This document shows, piece by piece, positions 41,674 to 54,200 of a stretch of DNA of 64,000 nt. A program made the translations under genes and the position numbers. Numbering within the stretch: the first letter of the stretch is position 1; each line of letters starts with the position of its first letter. This DNA comes from Skeletonema tropicum (taxonomy: Eukaryota > Bacillariophyta > Thalassiosirophyceae > Thalassiosirales > Thalassiosiraceae), in assembly GCA_037178625.1 (NCBI GenBank), contig CM074134.1:1736001-1800000 (forward strand), given 5' to 3'. The notes below the pieces were generated by a model. That model was not told where the DNA came from. It did not search any database and saw only the letters and a list, made by a program, of their open reading frames with translations.

Positions 41674-41950
41674 AGAACAGACGCCATCTTCAAGTGCTTC
41701 GGGAATAACCTTGAACAGCTGAACTTGGGGAAGTTCAATTCCGTGTGGCACTGGGGTCACAGCTTGTTCGAAAATCTTTCACGAATGCTGACGTGGACGA
41801 TTTGAACGTTTTGCTCTGCCACTGATGATGAAGGCAAAAAGCCGAGATTTGGTAAACAAGCACCTCGGAAGTAATAGTGCGATAAAGATTCAATTATTGT
41901 TGAGTACTTCAGGGCTCTCCAGTACATTATCGTTTGAATATTCATGTCCG

Positions 41951-42805
41951 TCATCTTTCGACTCCTCTGTACATCTCTGCCAATCTCATCTCCAGAATCA
42001 TTTTCTCTCTAGCTATTTCGAGCGCATGCCTTGAATTTGCCTCTGCCTCTGTCATCTCATCATTATTTGTAGCTCTAGTGGCATTAGATGAGTTTCGAAC
42101 AGGTTTAGGTGGACTGGTTACTCGTCCTAATCCAGGTTGTACAAATTCTGGAATATTCTTCACTGCTGAAGCAGGAACATGTGCTCTCGAAGCAACATCA
42201 TTGTTAATCTTCACTGCTGCTGAAGTAGCAACATGTGCGCTTGAAGCAACATCGATGTTACCATCACTTCTTTCACTATCTGATAATGCACCGATGATCA
42301 TGCGTCTTGACTGTTGCGTCTGCGCCATGGCGCCCTGTAATTCATTGAAATGGCTTCTGGTGCTCATTATGCTGTCACTCATACTGTTTTTGTCATCTCC
42401 AACATGAGATACTGCTGAGCTACTGCTCAGTATCCGGCGAAATCGAGACGAATGCTCGTCCATGTCACGAAAGAAGTATCTAGATGGCGAGGAATTCATA
42501 ATTGATGTTGGATGCATAGGTTCAGGAAGACTTATCCTTCTTTCAAGAAGACTACTTGTCTGTCGAGAATAGTCGATATTTGTAATGTCAAACGTCTTGC
42601 GTGCTTGCACACAAGTGCCAGGCGTCTGAGGGAGTGTGTCGGTGGTCGTCAAATCAATTATTGTTGGTTTGGTGGTTGTCAAATCAGTAACTGGTCGAAG
42701 AGAAGTGTGCGTCTGTGACTGTGATTTTGAAGATGAGGTTGATGACACCCATGGGTTCTGCCACGGGAACCTGGGGTTGACACGTCTTGCTGAGAGATTT
42801 GTCAA
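41951..42805 (-). CDS. Hypothetical protein, 5' part altered by a foldback insertion
   Basis: No recognised family. The open frame runs 42805-41951, but its first codon is TTG inside the foldback element; outside the element it begins at 42760 with QNPWVSSTSSSKSQ. It is Ser/Thr-rich, with two related segments (DVASSAHVATSAAVK, DVASRAHVPASAVK) and a helical C-terminus EAEANSRHALEIAREKMILEMRLAEMYRGVER. Beyond the foldback, on the same strand, an ATG (43236) encodes MSLSAKEDVLFWILASISKLLYVLFYASFTCCQKVGARAEP with a membrane segment. This may be the original N-terminus, although simple excision of the insertion leaves the two parts one base out of frame. Confidence 0.4.
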   Translation of the reverse strand: MTNLSARRVNPRFPWQNPWVSSTSSSKSQSQTHTSLRPVTDLTTTKPTIIDLTTTDTLPQTPGTCVQARKTFDITNIDYSRQTSSLLERRISLPEPMHPTSIMNSSPSRYFFRDMDEHSSRFRRILSSSSAVSHVGDDKNSMSDSIMSTRSHFNELQGAMAQTQQSRRMIIGALSDSERSDGNIDVASSAHVATSAAVKINNDVASRAHVPASAVKNIPEFVQPGLGRVTSPPKPVRNSSNATRATNNDEMTEAEANSRHALEIAREKMILEMRLAEMYRGVER

Positions 42806-43116
42806 GAGCTTGCCAGGAGTTTCAAGTCGTGTTTTACAAAATCTAGCGTTGAGGTGCGTTGAGGATGGCCTGTTCCGTCAAAAACTTGCCGCCGACGCCA
42901 CGGATCGGCCATCTGACACGGTGCGCCGCCAAGCAGCATGTCACTCGTGGCGGTGGCAGCAAGTTTGCACGTTGGCGCAAGTTTTTGACGGAACAGGCCA
43001 TCCTCAACGCACCTCAACGCTAGATTTTTTAGAACCACGACTTGAAACTCCTGGCAAGCTCTCGACAAATCGGCTGCTAACAAAAAGCAGCCACTGTCAA
43101 CCCCAGGTTCCCGTGG
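42761..43116. mobile_element. 356-bp foldback element with 5-bp target duplication
   Basis: Starts CCACGGGAACCTGGGGTTGAC and ends with its reverse complement GTCAACCCCAGGTTCCCGTGG. The inverted arms extend ~130-150 bp each: GAGTTTCAAGTCGTG.., CTAGCGTTGAGGTGCGTTGA and GGATGGCCTGTTCCGTCAAA all recur inverted. They surround a ~90-bp GC-rich centre that itself has short inverted words (GCCGCCGACGCCACG / CGTGGCGGTGGC). TTCTG flanks both ends (42756-42760 and 43117-43121). No transposase. It can form a very long hairpin. Confidence 0.9.
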
Positions 43117-43380
43117 TTCTGCTCTTGCCCCGACCTTTTGGCAGCACGTAAAAGAAGCGTAAAAGAGCACGTAAAGCAGTTTGGAAATCGATGCCAAAAT
43201 CCAAAATAAAACATCTTCTTTTGCGGACAGAGACATGTCACTCAAAATGTGTCGTCAACTGAAGTGTCATAGAAAACGCTTCACTGACGTCGCGCCCGCC
43301 ATATCTTCGATCGTCTCGGAGTCACTTTTTTAAAATGAAAAGTGGAACCTCGCACAACACAAAACCAAAACACCGTCACC

Positions 43381-44406
43381 ATGAAATCCTGCCTCGCCCT
43401 CCTCTCCGCATGCGCCCTATTCACCGGCGCATCAGCCTTTGCCCCCGCTGCACCATCCGTAGTATCCTCAACCCAACTTCAAATGGGCTTTTTTGACAAC
43501 TTCTTCGGAGGAGGACAAACTTCGGCTGACATAACCGAAACTTGTCTACTTTGATGTTACCTCTGATGGAGAATCTCTGGGACGTATTGAGATGGGATTG
43601 TATGGGGATGTTGTGCCCAAGACGGTTGCTAATTTCAAAGCCCTTATGCACCAAAGAGAAGGGGTTTGGATATTCGGGAAGTGTGTTCCATCGGTGAGTT
43701 ATGATAGTTGCCTGCTGGATCTTAGACTCTTTCAGCGCTGCGGAAACGTGATCTTCTTGTGTGATGACGAAGCCATGGTGCTTACATTTTGAATTCACTT
43801 GTTCTCTATCTCAAACCAGCATCATCCCAGGCTTCATGTGCCAAGGTGGTGATTTTACTAACTTCAAGGTAAGTGAACAACATAATATCTCTTTCTGATG
43901 TGATGCAGTTGAATTTCTCGAACTAAACCTATCTTTACGCTTGTATTTGCAGTGAGTGATTGGTGTATTATCATGCTTTTTATCCTGATCAATATTCTTC
44001 GTAAAACATCACGCAACAGAGTAGTAGTTGGTGCTGTGCAGTGTAGGTATATTGTGATAACTTCTTTCGTTCGGCGTATTTTAACAACAACAATTTTTCC
44101 AACCATTCTTTTCATTTCACAGCGGCACTGGTGGCAAATCAATTTACTGGACGCACCTTCCCCGATGAAAACTTTGACATTAGTCATGGAGGTCCAGGAA
44201 CTCTCTCTATGGCCAACGCTGGCCCGAATACCAATGGATCGCAATTTTTTATCTGTACCGCTGACACCCCATGGCTTGACGGAAAACACACTGTGTTCGG
44301 GAAGGTAACAAAGGGAATGGATGTCGTACGAAAGATGGAGAGCTTGGGAAGTCAAAGTGGTCAAACTAGGACCGAGGTGAAGATTACCGCCTCTGGAGCT
44401 GTTTAA
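43381..44406 (+). CDS. Plastid cyclophilin, peptidyl-prolyl cis-trans isomerase (frames interrupted)
   Basis: The ATG at 43381 starts a signal peptide ([16 protein letters not shown]) followed by FAPAAP, a textbook ASAFAP plastid cue. The cyclophilin fold follows: [49 protein letters not shown] (catalytic Arg), [76 protein letters not shown]. Introns: 43694-43819 and about 43869-44122, with GT-AG borders. To read this, one extra base must be ignored near 43542, 43645, 43868 (at the donor) and 44148. All active-site residues are otherwise intact, so the interruptions look like insertion errors rather than decay. It converges on the HAD gene, 70 bp between stops. Confidence 0.88.
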
Positions 44407-44476
44407 GACAAAAATTATTCATCAATCTACAGCAGAGTCAACAACTTCTTTCAACTGCGAGAGCTAGATTACGTAC

Positions 44477-45666
44477 TTAAACCTGGGTTTCAAACAATAT
44501 CATTTCCAAAGCAGCTTCAGTTGCAAGAGACTCGACTGTTCCTTCATCTACATTCTCAGTAACAACCATATCTCTATTTTCACTTGCCAACTTTTTCATG
44601 CTTTCGGACGTTATGGACGGTAGATACGCTTTACGGCAAGCCAACGCCATTTCTACATCATTATCATCATCACAGAGACACAATGCATGACTTTTCAAAG
44701 ATATTGTTTCGTCGTCATGATTGCCCCAAAACTTGCGGAGTAGATACGCACACACATTTCGCTTGCCACTCATGTTGGGATAAAAGTCCACACATCCAAG
44801 ATTTGTCGAGCATCCCACTTCATCAGGAATGTCTTCTCTACTTTTACATTTCTGGAGGAATTGATCAAAGTTTGACGCCAAATCGGACTCTTGATGTTTG
44901 CGATTAATTCGAAATGCAGTTGCGTATCCACTACTATCTAAAAAGAATCCTTGTTTTTGCAATGTTCTCGCGTGTTCCCACAATCTTCCATTTCTATGCT
45001 CTATTGGTGTCGGAGGAGTTAGAGTAGAAAACCCATCCGATCCAGCACGAGGTGCGAGAGTAGAATAACCATCCGATCCTGCACATTGTAAATTTGAGAT
45101 TTGATTTCGCCACTCCATATCCTCAACTAATGTGAAAGGGCTGTGATGAGATGAAGGACAGCCTGTGTATGGCTCTGGATTCACGAGTACCCCATCGACC
45201 TAAACCATCAATTTTGTTGTTATCATCATCTAGTGGAGTATCCACAGGATAGAATATTCTGCCGCCCGATTCAGACACATATGCATCGGCTCTCGGTAGG
45301 TATGGTAAGCGCTGAAAAAGAGTTGTTGATCTCATACCACTAACTAACACAAAAGGCATGCCTCTGTGTCGTAATTTCTGGCACAGCTGGAGCGTTTTAG
45401 ACGAGATCACTCCACGTTGTCCAGTTTTACTAGGTGGAAGATATAGCAAATCTACGCCATTGGCGTCTACATTACTTTTGGGCTCTGCAATTGTGAGCAA
45501 TTTTGAATAAAACAAAGTGAGTTATTGGTTGGATCTTTTATATCCGCAATAGATCATTGACTAGAGCGATCCATCTGGAACCTACCTTGCATCAGATGTT
45601 CTGGATAGTGTACCAGCGTACCGTCAACATCACTGAATACAGCCGCTTTGAGAGGAGAAGACATGA
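44477..45666 (-). CDS. HAD-superfamily phosphatase (Cof/sucrose-phosphatase-like), two exons
   Basis: Exon 1 from the ATG at 45666 to 45586 carries HAD motif I: AAVFSDVDGTLVHYPEHL. The intron 45585-45485 (101 nt, GTAGG..TTGCAG) joins CAA G|AG to EPKSNVDANGVDLLYLPPSKTG. Motif II lies in VLVSGMRSTTLFQRLPYLPRADAYVSESGGRIFYP (Ser plus a cap-type region). Motifs III/IV are in the later part (KSHALCLCDDDNDVEMALACRKAYLPS, with the acidic DDDND metal site). Between DGLGRWG and VLVNPEPYTGCPSSH (about 45190-45210) the frame moves by +1. An upstream in-frame ATG at 45736 would add ~23 residues. It hydrolyses a phosphorylated small molecule, probably a sugar phosphate; exact substrate unknown. Confidence 0.8.
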
Positions 45667-45736
45667 TGTGCTCTGACGAAGCTGCGGCGGCGAAAAAAGG
45701 AATAGCAAAGCCAGCGCAATGACCAAATAAGTGCAT

Positions 45737-47282
45737 CGGATCTATGAAATCACATAAGAAGTATTATTATTATGACAACACCAACCACAAACTGTTGGGA
45801 TAAGAAAAATCCTTGACACCAGTGCGTCTTGTCGTTCATCCGCCAACAACGCCAACGCCAAAGGCCAACGGGATTTTTTCGCACCCGCCGCCCCGGGGCA
45901 CCCGTAGAAGATGTCTTACCGCTACTCAGAACGGTACCAAATCCATATTCGACCGGCAGGCAAAAAGACTTGGAGACTCCTTCTTGCTTGGAGTCCCTTG
46001 CTTGGAGAGCTGAGCAAAGTAACTACTTCTAATAAGTAATACTTATGCTTCCAGTCTATTCTAATTCTGGGCTTTCCTCGCGGCTCTGATCAGTGTTGAA
46101 CTAAGCGCCCCTGCTCAACGAGGCTGAATGCATGGGAAGGTAAGTAATATAATCCTTAGGGAATGTGTTGTGTAGGTATTGACCTTTCCACGGCAGCCCC
46201 CTTTCATCTCTCATCCACTTTTTTCTGTTTCTTCTAATTCTCGACGCGTTGAGGTATCTCCCGACTGCATTGTCGTTAGATGAAACTTCCCGTGTCTGCC
46301 TTGTGCAGTCTGGATAACAAATCTCACTAAAAAGCATGGCATTATGTCTTCGAAACAGGAAGTATGTATGTCCACAAACTGAATGTCATTTCAGACGCGG
46401 TTCGCTGTCTTTTCGGACAATGAGAAGCTCCTCGCTCCTTGATGGATACCTATGTATGGATACTCGGGAGAGTAGATAAGATGAGGGGAGCTCAATCAGG
46501 TCCGGCTCCCCATCAAAATACTTACTGGCCTCTTTGTCAGGTCCTTTTACTTATCAGTTTCGCTTTCGTCATAGCAGATCGTATCGTAGGGGCTCCATGA
46601 TAGGCAATAATAAACTTCTGAAGTCGTAGATCTTGTTCGAAGACTTCTTTACAGTGGGTGTCGAAGAGACGCCTTATAGTTTACGAGGGATATCATTTGG
46701 ATGAAATGTCAAATGGAGGATGGACAATTCTTTGTTGGTAAGAGTAGGCTGAGTTGGTTGCTGTATTGGATTTGATTCGATAGATCGTGGAGGCTGCTTG
46801 GAGGGTGTACTGCTTAATGACGTGTGAGTCCCAGCCGCGTTGTACTATGTACTAGTCGTTTTGCAACGTGAAATAATACCACCTCTATATGAACATGAAG
46901 ACGTAGGAAGCAAAGGAAATAACTTCTTCGAGAACATGTAACACCATGCAAAAGTTATGGCAATTCTATGGATGAGACACGCGGACGTGTCCCAGTAGCT
47001 CAGTAAAACAGTCCGTCCACGCGCCGCGTCCGGTTGAGCTGCGTACCTATGTATGTACTTTCATTTGAGAGTGCCTGCGAGATAGATGTATCCCTGATCT
47101 CCCTGCTTCCAATCAACGCCATTGATAGATTAGCTAGGAGATAAAAGATAGATAGATAGATTATTTTATTCACTACTCCCTAGACACCTGTGTCAGTAGA
47201 GAAAGAAGATGAAAGATAATGATTAAAGTTCTCTTGTATCTACGTACGTGACCTAACAAGAGTGAATCCTTCAATAAGTAAC
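45737..47282. other. Intergenic region
   Basis: About 1.5 kb without a supported gene. A GC-rich patch lies at 45840-45920. The minus-strand ORF 46101-46337 has no recognisable features. An AGAT tandem microsatellite is present at ~47145-47162. A word like the tRNA D-arm (TAGCTCAGT at ~46993) is not accompanied by the rest of a tRNA. Confidence 0.5.
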
Positions 47283-48633
47283 TTAAGCAAAGCTACCGCC
47301 ACAGCCCCATATGTTGGCATTTCGAAAGTCATACTGGTGTATCCAATGATTCGCTGCATACTTCGTTCCCTTCTTCACAGCTCTTGCTTCATGATATGTC
47401 CGAGAATCCCACGAATCAGGGTTGTCATTCAAAACAGATGGCCAAATCAGTGCTCGTCCCCTCTTGGGCTTGACTGCAATACCCAATTCAGTAAAGGCAG
47501 TCTCACCACCCTCTTCAACATCGTTGAGATAGAGAAATACCGTCAATATGCGATGCCCAGAAATGGACGTCTTCACGCCCGAGGAATCATGATGTCGTTT
47601 GTAGAATTCTCCCACCTCATACTTGAGAATTTGAAAGCTTTCATAATTTCCTTGGGGAATGCCAGTAACTTCTTCAATTCTGTTGGAAACCTGCCTAACC
47701 CCAGGCATCTTTTCGCATTCTCGACGGCACCACGCATTGCTACTTGTCCTACTTTTGGATACAATCTTTTCTCTTTCACCAGAGCTTCCTACAATTTTGC
47801 CTTGATCGGTACTGCGTTGAAATCCACCATATTCGGCTCCCTCCAACAATGATTCAATCTCAAAGCCGTCAATAAACGAATCAAACGTAAGTATCCACGG
47901 ACCATCATGCTCCGCTCCATGAATCTTCCCCGGACTACTAATCACATTTGGTTCATATTGCACAAACTGCTCTTCCGTGGCCCATCTCGTAAACAAGTCA
48001 TTCAAACTCCCCGCATCAAACGCAGCCTGTGTCGCATTCAATCTCTCCCTAGTACATCTCACCTCACTATCAATCAAATATCCATACCCCTCCTTCTCCT
48101 CACAGGCTTGACAACAATTGACAATCATCCAACCGGGGTTATTGGTGCATTCGCCCCGTGCAGCTTCTTTGGTACATACGGGGTATCGATCCTTACACCG
48201 TGTATTAGATGTAGTTGCCTCCTTGGGTATGACAAACTTCGTTTCATCTTCAGTATCATCATCAATCGTGAAAAAGTATTGTTCATCCGTCGTTGGGTCC
48301 ACAAGACCCTCTCGCACTCCATGCATCGTTACGAAGAAGCGATGACCGACAAAGGTATGAATGGCCGTGGATGATCCTCCATTTGCAGAGATGGTCTGTA
48401 TGACCTTCCCGAAGCGACCATCGTCGTAGTGAATATCGACACGGTATTTGGAGATGATTGTCGATGGTGATTTGACGTTTTGGATTTTGGGGTTGTTGCG
48501 GTGGGGCATTATTGTTCTTGTTCGCTGTGCATGTGTCGTCGCCTGGTGCACATGTTTGGGCTACTACGCTGTAGCCCAGTGTTGATACGAGTAGTATCAG
48601 CGATGATAACAGGAAAGATAGTCTGACTTTCAT
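47283..48633 (-). CDS. Secreted prolyl 4-hydroxylase with ShKT domain (frame interrupted near residue 45)
   Basis: The ATG at 48633 gives a signal peptide (MKVRLSFLLSSLILLVSTLGYSVVA) and a short linker QTCAPGDDTCTANKNNN. Around 48488-48515 the frame changes by +1 into KIQNVKSPSTIISKYRVDIHYDDGRFG. An ShKT-type six-cysteine domain follows (CKDRYPVCTKEAARGEC..MIVNCCQAC). The Fe(II)/2-oxoglutarate dioxygenase domain is at the C-terminus: FQILKYEVGEFYKRHHDSS with the H-x-D pair, HRILTVFLYLNDVEEGGET, and YHEARAVKKGTKYAANHWIH with the distal His and the 2-oxoglutarate Lys. It hydroxylates proline in secretory or wall proteins within the ER/Golgi. The ShKT plus P4H combination is known from plant and algal P4Hs. 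It is head-to-head with the diflavin reductase, 280 bp apart. Confidence 0.88.
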
Positions 48634-48912
48634 TGCTGGCTTTCTAAATAAGAGAGCTGTAATGTTGGGGCTGTTGCGGAGATAGAGTGGGCTGTTGCTG
48701 TTCTCTTGCAATACTATCTCATTTCAATAATCAAGCAAAGGGCGAAGGCTCGATATAATATATTTCATGGATCTTTTTTCAAAAGAAAATGAGGCGGATT
48801 CCACGAAGGAATTAGTAATAGAAAATGCGCCGCAGATCCACAAGATGACAGAAGAGGACAATAGATGTGGCCAGCAGAAGGTGCTCTGCTTATTACATCA
48901 TCGATTACAATA

Positions 48913-51229
48913 ATGACCTCCAACAACTCCTCTCGCCCCATCACAATCTTATGGGCCACACAAAGCGGTCGAGCCAAAGCCTGCGCCCGACGCACCATCC
49001 GTCTCCTCCACTCCTCACTAAACATCTCACCCAACAACATCCAGGGACAATGCTCCTTTGATGACTTTGGAGCGGACAGATTTCTCTCCCTCTCTTCTCA
49101 ACAGCCACCACCACCAAGAAACGGAGGGTGCCCAGTAGGCCCCCTACTACTACTTTTGTTTGTATCGACCACAGGAGACGCCGAGCAATGCACCTCCATC
49201 ACCTCCACATGGACCAAACTCCTCTCCAAATCGCTACCAACGACAACCTTCCAACATGTTCAATTTGCATTATTTGCACTAGGCGATCGTGCCTATGGTC
49301 CAGATGCGTACTGTGCCGCTGGTCGAAAGGTAGCCGCGCGATTGAATCAATTGGGTGCAGTACCGATATGTACGTTGGGATATGGTGATGATGGAAGTTT
49401 GAATGGGGGGGTGTTTGCGGATTTGGATGTTTGGTTGGAGGGACAGCTGTTTCCTACGTTACAGAGTATGATTGGTAATGGACAGTTGAAGTTGGTGGAT
49501 GCAATAAGTTGTTCATCATCTTCATTGCCAATGCAAGTAGAAGATGTGACAGAGATCAAGATGTATACTGTCAGTGCTAATAGTCAACAAACTGATTCAA
49601 AAGAGAACGATGCTGCTGCTGCTGCGTTGCACGAATGGCAAAATGAGAGATACCAACAATACTATGCCAATTACTTCCAACATTGTTGTCCAACTACTGC
49701 ATATCAATACAATAATGAATTGAAGAGAATGACAATACCAAAAACGTCAAACGCAAATAATCAGCTGGATGATTGCAAAACACCTCCTCTGATGGGAAGA
49801 GTAACTGTCAACAATCGTATCACGGCAGATGATTGGATACAAAATACTCGACATATTCGGATTCATGTAACAACCACAATGAAAGGGGATAAGTCTACAT
49901 CATTGTCAACTACAACACCAAGTGACACTATTGAACTACTGCCCTACCAAGCAGGAGATGTCGCCACCATCCTTCCATCCAATCCAGCATCATTGGTATC
50001 AAGATTTCTATCCGTGTTACCAACCGCAATCCGCTCAATGGCCGATGATACAATACATATTCACTACAATCCACACCACTCACAAACTAGTAGTAGTATG
50101 AACAATCATCCCTCATGGCCACAACATTGCACACTACGAGGATTGTTCACTCATTGTGCCGACATTCAATCCCTACCCGAACGAGAAGATTTATTTGCAC
50201 TAAGTTCATTCTGCAATCCCAACCACAGGGATGGAAGAGAGCATCGTGACAAATTGATATCTCTGAGTGAAACATCGGGTGCAGCTCTGTATGGAGATTA
50301 TATCATTCGAGAGAAGAGGAATTGGGTGGATGTATTGTTTGATTTTGATTCTATCCGATTTGAGGAGGGTGGTCAGTGGAGTATTGGCGAAGCTGACACT
50401 TGAGGATTTGTTGGGGTTATTGCCGTCACTTGCTCCGAGACATTTTTCAATTGCTAGTTCACCATCATTTGTACAAATGAACCAGTCAACAGTATTGAAT
50501 GGGTTTGAGTTGGAACTATGTGTTGCTGTAGTGGAAGGGAGCACACCATTTGGTCGGCCGTATAGCGGATGCTGCAGCAAATATTTGGAGTCACTATCTC
50601 CTTGCAGTGATCCAACAACCTCAATTGGATCGGATTTTGTTCGCTTGTGGATACATCCTGGTAGTTTTTCGAACCTACCATTGGATATTCGAGAGGATTT
50701 CACACAGCATCATTATTTTACAACGCCAGTGCTTTATGTTGGGGCTGGAACGGGGATTGCACCGCTGCGATCTTTAATCTTAGAACGCGAGGCAATTATG
50801 ATGAAGAATAGAGAAACAGCCACTTCGTCTGCCGCAACCATATTAAAAGACGATGGACAAGACAACACTCTTGTTTTTGGTTGCCGCTCGAAAGGGAAAG
50901 ATTATTATTATGGAGAGGAATGGGAAGAGTTCGTATCAAAAAAACGACTGAGAATGATTCATGCCTTCAGCAGAGACCAAAAGGTAGGAAAGCTGTATGT
51001 TCAACGGGCACTCAGAGAGGCCGGTGGCGGCAGTGGCGAATTGATTGTCCAACACATTCTCGAACGCAACGGCGCTGTTTATATTGCTGGTGGGTCAAAG
51101 ATGGCACGTGCTGTCAAGGATGAGATTGTTGAAGCTTTGACAAACACGTTAGGAAGTGAGAAAACTGCCAAGAAGCTGTTAAATAAGCTGAAACGAATAG
51201 GTAAATTCAGTATCGAAGCGTGGAGCTAG
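48913..51229 (+). CDS. Tah18/NDOR1-like NADPH diflavin oxidoreductase (frame interrupted at ~50390)
   Basis: Transfers electrons from NADPH through FAD and FMN to the Fe-S scaffold factor Dre2/CIAPIN1 in cytosolic iron-sulfur assembly. The flavodoxin domain has ITILWATQSGRAKACARR (phosphate loop), LFVSTTGDAEQ, FALFALGDRAYG and LGYGDDGSLNGG. The FAD domain has LLPYQAGDVATILPSNP, TLRGLFTHCADIQSLP and RHFSIASSP (RxxS FAD motif). The NADPH domain has YVGAGTGIAPLRSLI, LVFGCRSKGKDYYYGEEW, YVQRALREAGGGSG and GAVYIAGGSKMARAVKDEIVEAL. Between GGQWS and LAKLTLEDLLGLLPSL the frame moves by +1 with no intron signal. ~770 residues, longer than the usual ~600, because of inserts. ATG at 48913 preferred; 48865 is also possible. 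Confidence 0.87.
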
Positions 51230-51272
51230 CTCAAGTTGAGAATTACTAATCAATTACATTTATATTGATAAG

Positions 51273-54200
51273 CTATTTCTTCATAAAGCCAAATTTCTTG
51301 AACTTAGATTTCTTCTTCGACATCGTCGATGTCACGGAATGTGATGGGGATGGTGGTGCCTTCGCAGCTGGAGCATTGGCTGGTGGTACCCCTGGTGGAG
51401 TGCGGGCACGCGGAGGTGTAGTCTGAGGTACAGTAAGTTTGACTTCGACCGACTCGGATGAATCCTCGTTAGGAGTAGATACTTGAGAGTGCACTGTTGT
51501 CTTTTTCTCATTTGATGGCGTGGGAGACATAATCGAGGGTACGGGTGAAACGGGCTGAGTTGACTTCACTTCAACTCGATCTGCAGCAGGTGGTTTGGAT
51601 TCAACTGCAGATTTGTTTTTCAAATTCTCCTTGCTGTTGGCTTTGATGTCGACAGTGTTGGCTTCGGAAGCATGAATAGGAGTTTTGAGAGTGGGCCGCT
51701 TGAAAGTTGGAGCAGTTCCAGCAAGCTTCCCAAGACCAAAAAAGGGATGCTCCAGTGCTTCACGCAAAGATTGCACTCGTTGGGATGGATCAGGATGCAA
51801 TAACAACTTGGCCAAAGCCTTGGCGTTTTCGTTGTCAATGTGTCTCAGTGCTTTACGAAGACTGCGCTCATCCCACTGACCAACCTTGAATAGCTCTGCG
51901 GTTCCCATTTCTCGAGCTCTGATCGCCTTGTGAGCAGACCTGTAAGGGGAAAGAGGAAGCCCTGCTACTGCCTCGTAAAAGATGGCTCCGTAGCCCCAAA
52001 TGTCATAAGTGAAGTCACTTTCAATGGCGATCACAGAAGCTCCAACATTTTTCTCTCCAAGAGATACATTCCGTGTTTCCAAACTCACAGCCTCAGGTGG
52101 GTGGTAGAAACCTCGTTTAGGATCGGATAAAGCACCAACAGGGACACTAGCTCTCACTCCCAGAACCTTCCACCGGTCACCAAACTGAGCGGCATTATGC
52201 GCACCAAAATCACCATGTACAAGCCCGCGCTCGTGAATATGTAACAAAGACATTGCGATGCTTTTCAAAGCAGAGGCAGGGAACGGTCTCTTTGACCTCC
52301 TAAGGTCAAGAAGAAGATTCTCGGCCGTAGTCTCAGCTGCTTCCATAGTTACACAGTAAGAAGGATCTGCCATGGCTTCAGCGTAGCAAGCATTCAGAAT
52401 TGTGTGATGAATACTTAGCACAGCAGGAACATAGTGACGTGATAGATTGTAGTCTTCCCTTATGGATATCTCTGCATCAGCAATATCGGATCTAGAAGTC
52501 AATTTTGCGATGACCCTGACTCCCTCTTCACTCTGTGCAAAGTCTAACCGTTGCTGGTTGGTCATATCACCAAGATTCGGGATACTTGCTACATCGGTAG
52601 GAACTGGCTGATCATCACACTCCTCAATCTCGTTCAATTTACTTTTGTCATCGAGGTACAAAGAAGTAAACACCCCTGGCGTTTCCGTTTCTGGAGGCGA
52701 GGCAAATTTCTGGGCGTAAAAAATTTGTGTGCCAGTTTGTGAGTCAACGTAGGATGGCTCTTTGTCAGTGATCTCGAGAGTTCGGAAGAGCCTGAACATC
52801 ACACGGAACTCGTGCTTGCAGAGAGGAGTACCACTCGCTAGTGCGATCACTCCACGCTTGTTTTCGCAGTGTGATAAAGCGAAGATCTGGGGTTGAGTAC
52901 ATTGTTGGAGGACTTTACTAACAACTTCATAGTAACGATCATCGGTATCCGAAACAATATGGTTCCAAGAGTACTTGTGCGGCAAAGGCTTTGCCTCCGT
53001 CTTCACAGACATATCGATCGGCATGTCACGCTTAAGAAGATTATGCACAATTGAAATAGAATGCATCTGCTTCGTTGCCATCTCAATGGGGAGCAGCCCT
53101 GTCCGCTTGTCCACCGCAACAATGAGGTCAGGTGCATGATTCATTAGACCAAGAATGGTCTTATCGTCGGCATTGTGCTTGAAGGCCAAGAAGAGAGGAC
53201 TGTGCCCATCTCTCCCATTTTGAACTTTAGCAGCATCAGGGTTGTGCATGAGCATTGTCTTGATGACATCGGGCTTACACTCATGTTTCAATGCAACACT
53301 CAATGGAAGATCTCCGTACATGTCAGCTCTTGTGGCGGCAGTCGGGTAAATGTCGAGCAAACCTTGCACAACTGCACCTGATACGTCCTTTCCATTTCGT
53401 AGCAAAAGGTGAATTGGTAGGTCTCCATTTGCATCGGATACCTTACATGAATTGAAGTTGTGAGCCAGCAATGATGTGATCACAGCACCAGAAGCATTGA
53501 TTTTGCAAGCGACATGAAGGGGGATGCCTCCACCTGATCGTCCAGTAGGTCTCAGCATCGTAGTATCTGCCCCGTCTGGATGTTTCGCGAGAAGATACTT
53601 GACGGGGACCAAAGCATCATGCTCTGCGGCAATATGTATGGGCAATCTCCCGGAGTAGTCGAAGACGTCAGCCCCTTCTGGATAGAAGTTATAAACATGA
53701 TCGAAAACATGGTGCAAGTTTTTCTCTGCAACTATATGCAATGCAAGCTTTCCAGTCTCTGGTTCCCGTTGTGATGCCAGCTTTTGCTCTTCATATTCCT
53801 GCAATAAAGCAATGGCCGTGTCCCACAATTCGTCTTCAAGCAACTTGAAAAGCAACTCCTTCTTTACTAACAAATCTGCTATTTCTTCAACAGTCGGACC
53901 CGTTTGAACAACTACTGTAACTTGTTCGGGTGCAGCTTCTTCAGGTACATCTACCTTGACTCCAAGTTGTACACCCTTCGAAGGCATCATATCATACAGA
54001 CGAATTCGAAGCAAACATCCACGGATAAATGCCTGAATAATAACGGCGCTATCAAACATAGCTTGTTTCTTGTCCGCACCAAGATTGCGAAATTTGTACC
54101 TGCGGTAGTTTACTTGAATTATGGTAGATGCCCATCTCTCAAGTTTGGCTTTCTTTCTAGCCCTAAGCAGTTCAAGATTTGCAAGGAAATAACGAATCAT

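Noticed and set aside
45813..46032. Short Pro/Arg-rich ORFs in two frames
   Set aside because: GC-rich DNA gives open frames in several phases; no start context or homology cue.
46980..47050. tRNA-like words TAGCTCAGT and GGTTGAGC
   Set aside because: No consistent acceptor, anticodon and T-arm can be drawn; no tRNA was found anywhere in the window.
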